A DNA stretch of 64,000 nt from Thioploca sp. Its GTDB lineage: Bacteria; Pseudomonadota; Gammaproteobacteria; Beggiatoales; Beggiatoaceae. Shown piece after piece: positions 9,470-17,874 of this stretch (the stretch's first letter is position 1; every line of letters starts with the position of its first letter). The stretch is taken from assembly GCA_030627235.1 (NCBI GenBank), contig DAOUSL010000001.1, positions 1-64,000 on the forward strand. Reading direction: 5' to 3'. Both the position numbers and the translations under genes were made by a program. The notes beneath the pieces are model-generated. The model saw only the letters and a program-made list of their open reading frames with translations, made no database searches and was not told the DNA's origin.

Positions 9470-10777
9470 ATGTTACAAGAAATAAAGATTCCCGATCTTG
9501 GTGATTTTAAAGATGTACCAGTATTGGAGATTTTGATTAGTGTGGGTGATGCTATTGAGATAGAGCAATCTTTGTTGATTTTAGAAAGCGATAAGGCTTC
9601 AATGGAGATTCCTACTTCTCAAGCTGGGATTGTGCAGGAAATTAAGCTTAATGTTGGTGATATAGTCAATGCAGGAGCTGTAATAGCTACTTTAAATACG
9701 ACAGAAACTACAAAAATAACGAAAAATTCTATTTCAGAAACAGTTGAAAAACCAACTCAACCAATCGTAGAATCTGTAGAAGCATCACCACTTTATGTTC
9801 CTAATCCAGTAAATTCTAGCGAAATTAGAAAACCACATAATTTACCATCTTTTCCAAATACTCCAATTAAAATTAAACCTTCAGTCCATGCTGGACCAGC
9901 AGTACGCCATTTGGCTAGAGAGCTTGGGGCTGATTTGTTTAAAGTTAAAGGTAGTGGGCGCAAGCAACGTATTTTGAAACAAGATTTACAGGATTTTGTA
10001 AAACAAGTAATGACTGAAAATACTGTGCCAGCAATGTCTTTCAGTGGTTCTGGAATTCCACAACTTCCCGAGATTGATTTTAGCCAATTTGGAGAAACTA
10101 CTACAAAAAAATTGAGTCGGATTAAGAAGATATCTGGCAATCATTTACATACTGGTTGGTTAAATATTCCGCATGTTACGCAATTTGATGAGGTTGATAT
10201 TACTGAATTGGAAGCTTTCCGCAAGGATTTAGCCAAACAACGTGATATTAAAATGACTTTATTAGCTTTTGTGCTTAAAGGTTGTGCTTCAGCATTGCAG
10301 GAATTTCCTAATTTTAATGCTTCTTTGGATAGCAGTAAGGAAAATATTATTTTGAAGCATTACTGTAATATTGGGGTAGCAGTAGAAACTCCTAATGGTT
10401 TAATGGTTCCAGTGTTAAAAGATGTGAATAAAAAGGGATTATTTGAATTGGCTGAAGACTTGAAAGATTTGAGTCAAAAAGCTAGGAAAGGGAAGTTGTC
10501 GGTAGATGAAATGAAAGGTGGTTGTTTTACTATTACTAGTTTGGGTGGCATTGGTGGAACAGCTTTTACACCAATTATCAATGCCCCTGAAGTAGCTATT
10601 TTAGGTTTGTCTCGTTCTAAAATGCAACCAATTTATACTAATGGCGAGTTTGTACCACGTTTAATGTTGCCGTTATCTTTGTCATACGATCATCGAGTTA
10701 TTGATGGAGCTGATGGAGTACGATTTACCCAGTATTTAAGTTTTATTTTATCAGATGTAAGAAGATTATTGTTGTAA
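9470..10777 (+). CDS. aceF: Dihydrolipoyllysine acetyltransferase, pyruvate dehydrogenase E2 (single lipoyl domain)
   Basis: Lipoyl motif LILESDKASMEIP, E3-binding AVRHLARELGADLFKVKGSGRKQRILKQD, catalytic LPLSLSYDHRVIDGADG. Confidence 0.95.
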   Translation: MLQEIKIPDLGDFKDVPVLEILISVGDAIEIEQSLLILESDKASMEIPTSQAGIVQEIKLNVGDIVNAGAVIATLNTTETTKITKNSISETVEKPTQPIVESVEASPLYVPNPVNSSEIRKPHNLPSFPNTPIKIKPSVHAGPAVRHLARELGADLFKVKGSGRKQRILKQDLQDFVKQVMTENTVPAMSFSGSGIPQLPEIDFSQFGETTTKKLSRIKKISGNHLHTGWLNIPHVTQFDEVDITELEAFRKDLAKQRDIKMTLLAFVLKGCASALQEFPNFNASLDSSKENIILKHYCNIGVAVETPNGLMVPVLKDVNKKGLFELAEDLKDLSQKARKGKLSVDEMKGGCFTITSLGGIGGTAFTPIINAPEVAILGLSRSKMQPIYTNGEFVPRLMLPLSLSYDHRVIDGADGVRFTQYLSFILSDVRRLLL

Positions 10778-10787
10778 ATTTAACCAG

Positions 10788-10808
10788 TGTCGAGGCTTTG
10801 CCTTGACA
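10788..10808 (+). terminator. Hairpin downstream of aceF (putative terminator)
   Basis: TGTCGAGG-CTTTG-CCTTGACA stem-loop immediately after the aceF stop; no strong T-tract follows. Confidence 0.4.
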
Positions 10809-10970
10809 TTCATCATGAATAATATTTATATAGTTTGACTTTATGTTATGACTATAATAATATTGCATATTTATGGTATAAAGTAGGAAAAAAAATAATT
10901 GCAATCTATGTCGTAATTATCCATTCAAATAAATTTATAGAAGTTACTAGCAAATTATTTAGGAATCAAT

Positions 10971-11831
10971 ATGCGAATTAAATTAACAAAAGAAGCTGTA
11001 ATAAAAGCAATTCAAGTTTTAGAGCAACAGGACATTTACCCTTCAATTGAGAGGATTCGTAAAATAACAGGTGGCTCAAGTAAACGTATTTCACAACTAA
11101 GAAAAGAACTTACAAGTACAGCAGCTACTACTACAGTTGAAAATATTAATAATTTTGAATCTAAAATCATGTCGCAAGATGCTGTTTCACGTATCGAATT
11201 ACGCATGATGCAGATGGAAATGTTATTTACTCAACGTTTTGCAGATATCGATGCTAAATTTGCTCTTAAAAATGATGTGGCTAATAAGAGTAATAAAATC
11301 ACAGAATTACAGGATGAAAATAAAAATCTAAAATCAAAAAATTCTTTACTTATTAAACAATTAAATCAAGAGTTAACTAGAGTTAAGGAATTAAGTAAGT
11401 TACTCCAACAAGCTAATAATAAAGTTACTGAGTTAGAAAAATCTAAAAATACCCAATCAAATATTAGCACTGAAGATGAAGATGAAGTTGATATAAAAAA
11501 CAAAGTTATTCAACAATTTAATATTCTTATGGAAGCTCAATGGGATGAAAAACAAAATGCAGAAATTGCCTTACAAAAAGTTGCACGACAATGGTTAATG
11601 GAAAAATGGCCAGAAGACTCACATTTATTAGATAATGCAGTGTTGGATAGTAATATTAATGAAAAACGCTATGTGATTGTTTCTATCTCAAAAGACATAA
11701 AAACAGAGCATATTTATATTGTTCATTGTCTTATTTTTCATCGTGATACGGAAGAATTAGTAAGACAACGTAAGGATTATATCAGAGCTAAATCAGCACA
11801 TGATAAAGCTCATCAATTACTTAATGGTTAG
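10971..11831 (+). CDS. KfrA-like DNA-binding/coiled-coil protein
   Basis: N-terminal IKAIQVLEQQDIYPSIERIRKITGGSSKRISQLRKEL resembles the KfrA N-terminal DNA-binding domain; followed by a long coiled coil. Confidence 0.6.
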   Translation: MRIKLTKEAVIKAIQVLEQQDIYPSIERIRKITGGSSKRISQLRKELTSTAATTTVENINNFESKIMSQDAVSRIELRMMQMEMLFTQRFADIDAKFALKNDVANKSNKITELQDENKNLKSKNSLLIKQLNQELTRVKELSKLLQQANNKVTELEKSKNTQSNISTEDEDEVDIKNKVIQQFNILMEAQWDEKQNAEIALQKVARQWLMEKWPEDSHLLDNAVLDSNINEKRYVIVSISKDIKTEHIYIVHCLIFHRDTEELVRQRKDYIRAKSAHDKAHQLLNG

Positions 11832-11855
11832 GATAGGTCTTGCTAAATTAAAAAC

Positions 11856-13202
11856 TTATATATCATCTTCACATTGCTGTTCATCCATATCTGGACAATG
11901 CAACCAATCTGGTAATGGAGTCATTTCACCATTCATATTCCAGCCTTGTTGAATGGCTAATTCATTAAGATAATCAATTCGTTCCTGATTTTTAGGATGA
12001 CTAGAAAAATATTTGGAAACTTGCGGAAATCCTTCAGCTTTAGATTTTTTAAGTTCATCAAAGAAATCGAGACTATGACCACCATGTCCATAATGATTTA
12101 CTACTCTAGCTAAACCATATTCATCTGCTTCAGTTTCTTGGTTTCTACTATAATGCAACATAGTAAATTCACCAGTCCAAGATACAACACTTGATAATCC
12201 TTCTGAAGAACTGGAAGTACCAATACCAGCAGCTGCTAAAGCAGATATAACAACCAAAGAACGACCTAAACTCTTAAGTGGGTCTTTATTTTGAAAATGG
12301 CCTAATTCATGTGCTAATACAAAAGCTAATTCATTTTCTGATTTTACTTCTCGTAACAAACCAGTATTTATTAAAACATGTCCACCAGGTATAATTGCAG
12401 CATTTACGATATCAGTATCAAGCAAGTGAATCTTAAGAGGAATACGAAGATTTTCTTCCACATTCAACATATCCTGTAATAATTCATCCAAATAGTAAAT
12501 TCGTCTATCATCAATAACTTCGGTCTCTGATATTGTATTATATAATATATTGCCAACCCTATTTTCATTATCTGGACTAATTTTGGTAGTTAACCAACTT
12601 GCAGTATAACCTAACACCATAAAAATAATACCACTTACTACTACAACAATAGTTAGTAAATAAATAAAATTTATAATTGGATGGCGGCGGCGAGTTACAA
12701 CAACATCTTTTATTGGTTTTTCTACATATTTAATACTCATTTTATCTCCTTTTATCCCCGTTCCATATGCAATTACCTCAACAGAACCTGGATCAGTTTT
12801 ACCACCAAACCGACCACCTATAGCTACTGTTTCTAAACGAACATTTAAAACTTGGCTTGCTCCCCATTCAATTGCTTCTTCTTGCATTCTCAATATTGCT
12901 TCTCGACGACTTCTATCCAATAAACTTTCATATACAATAACCCTACCTCCTACTAAATTTCTTAACATTGCAGAAATCTTTTTGAAATAATCGATTGAGA
13001 TAACTACACTACCAGTTAATAATTTAGTTTCTGTAATACCGTCTGGTAAAGCTTGCTTGCTAAAAGTTGATACTGGTAGATTTAATACCTTTTTTTCTCG
13101 TTTTTGTAAATCCCGAAAATGTCGCTTTTCCCGATAACTACCAAATAAATATCCTAAAATTAGTAAAACTAATAGAATAATAAATTGCGGTGTACTTTCC
13201 AT
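11856..13202 (-). CDS. M48-family metallopeptidase with N-terminal YbjQ-like domain
   Basis: HELGHFQNKDPL zinc motif, ETEADEYGL; N-terminal LVGGRVIVYESLLDRSRREAILRMQEEAIEWGASQVLNVRLET matches the YbjQ/UPF0145 pattern. Confidence 0.88.
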   Translation of the reverse strand: MESTPQFIILLVLLILGYLFGSYREKRHFRDLQKREKKVLNLPVSTFSKQALPDGITETKLLTGSVVISIDYFKKISAMLRNLVGGRVIVYESLLDRSRREAILRMQEEAIEWGASQVLNVRLETVAIGGRFGGKTDPGSVEVIAYGTGIKGDKMSIKYVEKPIKDVVVTRRRHPIINFIYLLTIVVVVSGIIFMVLGYTASWLTTKISPDNENRVGNILYNTISETEVIDDRRIYYLDELLQDMLNVEENLRIPLKIHLLDTDIVNAAIIPGGHVLINTGLLREVKSENELAFVLAHELGHFQNKDPLKSLGRSLVVISALAAAGIGTSSSSEGLSSVVSWTGEFTMLHYSRNQETEADEYGLARVVNHYGHGGHSLDFFDELKKSKAEGFPQVSKYFSSHPKNQERIDYLNELAIQQGWNMNGEMTPLPDWLHCPDMDEQQCEDDI

Positions 13203-13204
13203 GA

Positions 13205-13519
13205 TTATTCTACTTTCACTGCAGTCCCATAAGCAAATAGCTCGGCTGCTCCTTGGGCAATTGAAGATGTTGCAAAACGAATGTTAACTACAGCATTTGC
13301 TCCTTTTTGAGTTGCTTCTTCTTCCATACGTTTAACTGCTTCTTTACGAGATTCTTGTAATAGTTCTGTATAAGCTGTAAGCTCTCCACCCACAATATTT
13401 TTAAAAAAAGCTAAAATATCCTTACCAATATGTTTAGCACGAATAGTACTACCTTGCACAAGACCATAATGCTCTATAATATTTTTACCAGGCACTGTTT
13501 CTAAGTTTGTTAAAATCAT
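13205..13519 (-). CDS. YbjQ/UPF0145 family protein
   Basis: 104 aa; IVGGELTAYTELLQESRKEAVKRMEEEATQKGANAVVNIRFATS. Confidence 0.9.
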   Translation of the reverse strand: MILTNLETVPGKNIIEHYGLVQGSTIRAKHIGKDILAFFKNIVGGELTAYTELLQESRKEAVKRMEEEATQKGANAVVNIRFATSSIAQGAAELFAYGTAVKVE

Positions 13520-13681
13520 ATTATTATCCTAGGTTGTTATCTAAGTTTCAAAATTGAGTATAAACTGATGTTATTAAAAATACAATAATACTAGTTGCGA
13601 TTATTTATCGGAAAAATAATTATAGCAATTCTTAATTAAATTTAAAATAAATTACTTATATTTACTATATATATTTATAAG

Positions 13682-14260
13682 TTACATTATTTTAATTGCA
13701 GGTAAGGCTTTATTAATATCTTGTAATGGCCCTAATGGATTTCTTTTATCTTCAATCTTAGATACATTAGGTTCTCCACTCCATACTTTATGCACAACTA
13801 AATTTTCTTTTAATACAATTAAAGCATCAAATTTCCAACCTCTGGTAAGAGTTTTCCTTCTAAAATTAAATAAATCTAAGAATACATTACCATATCGTTT
13901 AGAACTAATAACTTTAGGATTAACTTCATAACCTTGACAAAATTCTCTAACACTTAAACATTGCTGAACTCCTAAATCAAGGTCTTTCATACGAATAGAC
14001 TGATTAGGCATAAATTTTTCTATTAATTCTAAATAGGTAATCAATTTTACATTTGGAGTTTCAAAAGGGTCAAAACCAAGTCTCTTTAAGTCTTCACTAT
14101 TAGTTTTATTTGCTTCTATTTTATCAAAGGAACGTTTTGCATCTTCAAAAGTTTTCCATGGAGATTTTGTTGTTTGCTTCATCGAAGGCAACATACCAGC
14201 ACAACCAGTAATAGCTAATATACATATAAAAACAATTATTTTATTCATAGACTCACCCAC
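13682..14260 (-). CDS. Putative lipoprotein of unknown function
   Basis: Lipobox-like MNKIIVFICILAITGCAG; no catalytic family recognised. Confidence 0.6.
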   Translation of the reverse strand: MGESMNKIIVFICILAITGCAGMLPSMKQTTKSPWKTFEDAKRSFDKIEANKTNSEDLKRLGFDPFETPNVKLITYLELIEKFMPNQSIRMKDLDLGVQQCLSVREFCQGYEVNPKVISSKRYGNVFLDLFNFRRKTLTRGWKFDALIVLKENLVVHKVWSGEPNVSKIEDKRNPLGPLQDINKALPAIKIM

Positions 14261-14266
14261 ATTAAA

Positions 14267-14300
14267 AAACCCCGTTAATTTTTACAATCTAACGAGGTTT
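14267..14300 (-). terminator. Rho-independent terminator downstream of soxZ
   Basis: Minus strand reads AAACCTCGTTAG...TTAACGGGGTTTTTTAA: near-complementary stem followed by a T-run. Confidence 0.6.
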
Positions 14301-14359
14301 ATCAAAATTTGACTAGAAAAGCTTAACCATTTTAATTCTTTATATAGAATAATTAATGA

Positions 14360-14671
14360 TTACTTAATTTTTGCTTCTTTGGAATCAGTTTCACCCTTAT
14401 TATCTTTCCAAGTAATTTTTAAAGTATCTCCTTTAGAAGCTCCTTTAATTTTAAAAGACCAATAAGGATTTTTAGAAACAGCACCGCTCCAAATTGCAGA
14501 CACTACTACTTTGTCGCCATAAGTACATTCTATTTCTTTGATAAAATGTGCTGGTACTAATGCTCCAGTCTCTAAATCTTTACGTATCCCATTTTCCATA
14601 GGATGTTTGATTAAAGCTTTAACCTCAGTAATACCATCTTTTTCTTTGGCTTTAATACGTATTGATGCCAT
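14360..14671 (-). CDS. soxZ: Thiosulfate oxidation carrier complex protein SoxZ
   Basis: MASIRIKAKEKDGITEVKALIKHPMENGIRKDLETGALVPAHFIKEI...NPYWSFKIKGASKGDTLKITWKDNKG. Confidence 0.93.
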   Translation of the reverse strand: MASIRIKAKEKDGITEVKALIKHPMENGIRKDLETGALVPAHFIKEIECTYGDKVVVSAIWSGAVSKNPYWSFKIKGASKGDTLKITWKDNKGETDSKEAKIK

Positions 14672-14687
14672 ACATTCCTCCTTTTAA

Positions 14688-15149
14688 TTAACCTGCACAA
14701 CCGCCTTTTGCAACTGTGACTGATTTACGGGTACTATATAAATTACCATCTTTAGTTTTTACTACCACTATTACATCAGATTTTTTAGCCATTTTAATCC
14801 GAGTTTTTAACCAAGCAACTGAATTTTCAGTAAAGTTAAATTGGCTTACCAATGGTACAGGATTATTTTCTACGATGATGGCAATTGACTCAACCTGTTC
14901 CAAAGAAGTTGATACTTCAACTGGAACTACAGCACCATTTTCAGCAGTTTCAGGTACGTCAAGAGTAATTTGCTTGCTATCTTGAACATCTTTTCCTGAA
15001 AATAAAGCCATTAAAGCTTCATCAGTAGTTTTAGCTTGAAATGCTACATCAGGCCAATCTGCCATTGAAGGTAGTACTGCTGTTCCAAGCACTAATGCTC
15101 CACCAGTAGCTAAAATATTTTTTAAAAAGTTCCTACGTGGGGTATTCAT
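14688..15149 (-). CDS. soxY: Thiosulfate oxidation carrier protein SoxY
   Basis: Likely start at 15149 (MNTPRRNFLKNILATGGALVLG, Tat-like, preceded by GGAGG); C-terminus VTVAKGGCAG ends with the sulfur-carrying Cys region; adjacent to soxZ. Confidence 0.92.
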   Translation of the reverse strand: MNTPRRNFLKNILATGGALVLGTAVLPSMADWPDVAFQAKTTDEALMALFSGKDVQDSKQITLDVPETAENGAVVPVEVSTSLEQVESIAIIVENNPVPLVSQFNFTENSVAWLKTRIKMAKKSDVIVVVKTKDGNLYSTRKSVTVAKGGCAG

Positions 15150-15267
15150 CCAAATTTTTCCTCCTAGATGAAAAGAAATTAACCATTGCCAATAGTAACC
15201 TATTGAATATAAATTATCAAGGCATGACTTTAAATTACAAAAAAAATCTATAACTATAACTGTTTTT

Positions 15268-16350
15268 TCAATTAGAAATAAGTTGTACTGTATCATAATT
15301 AGCCACTTTAGACATTTTAACTTCCTGATTTAAAGTGGCACGTATGGCACGTAATTCCGTGTTATACGGATGTGCTTCAATTTGGCTACAAATATTTTCT
15401 ATTGCATCATACCATATTCCAGCTTTTGCGTAAGTTTTATACCACTGTTCTTGTGGTGTTTGCTGTAAATTAGCAGTTAAACTTGCTGATGCTGGTATAT
15501 ATTGAATAGTTCCACTGCTTAATAAATCACCAGAACGTTGTTTTGGATCAGGAACAATTACTACAAACCATTCATATTCAGTATCAGGTTTAAGAGATAC
15601 ATCATAATCAGCTAAATTTAATCTATTCATACCAGCTTTATGAATTCCAACTTCAGGCAGACCAATAAATAGTTCTAAAATTGGTTCAACTGCTCCAACT
15701 TCATTCAAAGAAAATTCAATTATACCATCCCAATCATCAGACATATACCAGTAAAAATTTGGTTGGGATACGGTGGTTAAACCGGTATGTTGCGGAGCAA
15801 GTGGAGCTATCAGCTTTGGAAATGATAATGGTTGTTGGATTATTTCTTCTTTTACTACTATTTCATCCTTAAGTTCACTACCACCCCTAAGTCCACGAAC
15901 ACCCCTAAGTCCACGAACACCTCTAAGTCCACGAAGACCTCTAAGTCCACGAACACCCCTGACTCCACGAACGCCTCTGATTCCACGAACGCCTCTGACT
16001 CCACGAACGCCTCTGACTCCACGAACACCTCTGACTCCACGAACGCCTCTGACTCCACGAACGCCTCTGACTCCACGAACGCCTCTGACTCCACGAACGC
16101 CCCTGACTCCACGAACTCCTCTGACTCCACGAACGCCCCTGACTCCACGAACTCCTCTGACTCCACGAGATACGTTTCCGTTTTCTCCATTTACAAAACC
16201 TGATTCCCTTCTACGCAATGGAGCATCTGGTATAAGTTGTTTATATAACTTAGTTTCTTTATTATCAGTAGAAATATCATTAGCTATTGCTATATTACTG
16301 AAAGAAAAAACAATAATAAAACTACTCAAAAATATTCTTAACATATTCAT
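15268..16350 (-). CDS. DUF928-like secreted protein with a (Gly-Val/Leu-Arg)n tripeptide region
   Basis: Signal-like MNMLRIFLSSFIIVFSFSNIAIA; long GVR/GLR run; C-terminal LIAPLAPQHTGLTTVSQPNFYWYMSD...DTEYEWFVVIVPDPKQRSGDLLSSGTIQYI matches the DUF928 pattern. Start choice uncertain (ORF opens at 16425). Confidence 0.75.
   Translation of the reverse strand: MNMLRIFLSSFIIVFSFSNIAIANDISTDNKETKLYKQLIPDAPLRRRESGFVNGENGNVSRGVRGVRGVRGVRGVRGVRGVRGVRGVRGVRGVRGVRGVRGVRGVRGVRGVRGVRGVRGVRGIRGVRGVRGVRGLRGLRGLRGVRGLRGVRGLRGGSELKDEIVVKEEIIQQPLSFPKLIAPLAPQHTGLTTVSQPNFYWYMSDDWDGIIEFSLNEVGAVEPILELFIGLPEVGIHKAGMNRLNLADYDVSLKPDTEYEWFVVIVPDPKQRSGDLLSSGTIQYIPASASLTANLQQTPQEQWYKTYAKAGIWYDAIENICSQIEAHPYNTELRAIRATLNQEVKMSKVANYDTVQLISN
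15889..16168. repeat. 18-bp tandem repeat array (two 9-bp Gly-X-Arg half units)
   Basis: About 15 tandem copies related to CTCTGACTCCACGAACGC on the + strand; the minus strand reads GGAGTCAGAGGCGTTCGT = GVRGVR. Confidence 0.95.
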
Positions 16351-16509
16351 AATATATACTCTTAATTTTATCATACATAAGATATGATTATATTTTGGAT
16401 CAAATAAAAGCAATAAACACACCATAATGTTATCTATATGTAAATAATAGTTTATAATACTATAATTAGCAATTTAATGTAATAATTTATTCAGGATTTA
16501 GAAAAAATA

Positions 16510-17172
16510 ATGAAATCACATTGTTGGATATGGAATGTTAGTAAAATAAATAAAAAATACTTTATAGAGCAGCTTAAGACAAATCAAATGATCGGACAAG
16601 AGTGTGGTTATAATAAAAGAATAAACTTACATTATCTTAATGCTAAAAGTAAAAAAAATTTGATTAATGAAGAATGGTATATATGGGATAGTTGTAAAAT
16701 GATGTTGATTGATATTAAAAAAAATGATTTAATTATTATAAAAAACATTCCAAATTATGATCATTTTACCATAGTCAGGGTAATAGGAGAATATAGATTT
16801 AACTTTGCTCCAAAAAAAGGCAATTTAAGTCATTTTTTACCAATTGAAACCTTAGGTGAGTTTTATAAATATTCAAAAATTGTTCCTTCATCATTATTAA
16901 GGGTTTTAAATAGAGAAATACATCCAATTCATATGACTCGTAATTATCAATGTGACACTGTTAAAAATTTAGTTTTACAGGTTAATAAAAATCCTAAAAT
17001 AACTAAAAAATCAGCTAATTTCATCGTTCAACTATGGCAATGGGAAGTAGAACATTTAGGATTTATAGGAGCTATTTTCTTATTTATTATTGCTTTTTTT
17101 CAAGTTGCATCGTCTATAGAAGGTGCAGTAGTGGATTTTGATAGATTCATTAATATTATTAGATTTTGGTAA
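16510..17172 (+). CDS. Uncharacterised protein: soluble N-terminal domain plus C-terminal TM helix (paralogue of the next CDS)
   Basis: CWIWNVSKIN...GYNKRINLHYL...DLIIIKNIPNYDHFTIVRVIGEYRF...SHFLPIETLGEFYKYSKIVPSSLLR, then LGFIGAIFLFIIAFFQVASSIEGAVVDF. Confidence 0.7.
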   Translation: MKSHCWIWNVSKINKKYFIEQLKTNQMIGQECGYNKRINLHYLNAKSKKNLINEEWYIWDSCKMMLIDIKKNDLIIIKNIPNYDHFTIVRVIGEYRFNFAPKKGNLSHFLPIETLGEFYKYSKIVPSSLLRVLNREIHPIHMTRNYQCDTVKNLVLQVNKNPKITKKSANFIVQLWQWEVEHLGFIGAIFLFIIAFFQVASSIEGAVVDFDRFINIIRFW

Positions 17173-17175
17173 TAT

Positions 17176-17868
17176 ATGTTTAAAAAATCTCCCAATTGGT
17201 TTTGGAGTTATAAGCCACAGTGCTGGTTTTGGAATGTTGAAGAAGTAAATCAAGATTGTTTTATAGAACAATTAAAATATCATAATAAATTAAGCCAAGG
17301 TTGGGGATACCATAAAAAATTAAACTTAAAAATCCTTAAAGATAAAGAATATCTAAATTCAGAGGAAAAACAAGTCTGGCATTCTTGCAAGTCAATGCTC
17401 TGTGATATTAAGGAAGATGATTTAGTCGTGGTAAAAAATATTCCTGATTCTAACCATTTTACTTTAGTAAAAATTATTGGGGAATATGATTTTGATTCTG
17501 AAGATAATGATTTAGGACATTTTTTACCAATTGAAATTTTAGGGGAATTTTATAAATATTCTAGTATTGTGCCAGCATCATTACTACGTTCTATACACCA
17601 AGATCATAACCTGATTAATATAGCAAGTAACACTCAACGAAATATTATTGCTAGTTTATCTTCACAAATATTAAACGGTTATGAACCATCAAATGTTGTT
17701 ATTGAATTGTGGCAGCGAATGGAAGAATATCTTGGTAGAGTTGGAGCAGTTGTAGTATTTTTATTTACTATTATTGAAATAATATCAGCTGTTGAGGGAA
17801 CTGTGGTGGATTACTCGGAATTTAAAGAAATTTTAAAACAATGGTATTGGAGTTTAAGGCAATTATAA
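17176..17868 (+). CDS. Uncharacterised protein: soluble N-terminal domain plus C-terminal TM helix (paralogue of the previous CDS)
   Basis: CWFWNVEEVNQDCFIEQLKYHNKLSQGWGYHKKLNLKIL...DLVVVKNIPDSNHFTLVKIIGEYDF...GHFLPIEILGEFYKYSSIVPASLLR, then LGRVGAVVVFLFTIIEIISAVEGTVVDY. Confidence 0.7.
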   Translation: MFKKSPNWFWSYKPQCWFWNVEEVNQDCFIEQLKYHNKLSQGWGYHKKLNLKILKDKEYLNSEEKQVWHSCKSMLCDIKEDDLVVVKNIPDSNHFTLVKIIGEYDFDSEDNDLGHFLPIEILGEFYKYSSIVPASLLRSIHQDHNLINIASNTQRNIIASLSSQILNGYEPSNVVIELWQRMEEYLGRVGAVVVFLFTIIEIISAVEGTVVDYSEFKEILKQWYWSLRQL

Positions 17869-17874
17869 GAATAT

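Noticed and set aside
15150-15296. Extended N-terminus of SoxY in the ORF track
   Set aside because: The Tat-like signal and GGAGG ribosome-binding site place the start at 15149.
15889-16168. Possible CRISPR array
   Set aside because: The repeats are contiguous 18-bp coding units with no unique spacers.
15832-16203. STNAS/PRTPL/VESEAF repeat ORFs on either strand over the GVR array
   Set aside because: Consequence of an 18-bp stop-free tandem repeat; the signal peptide and the DUF928-like domain support the minus-strand GVR frame only.
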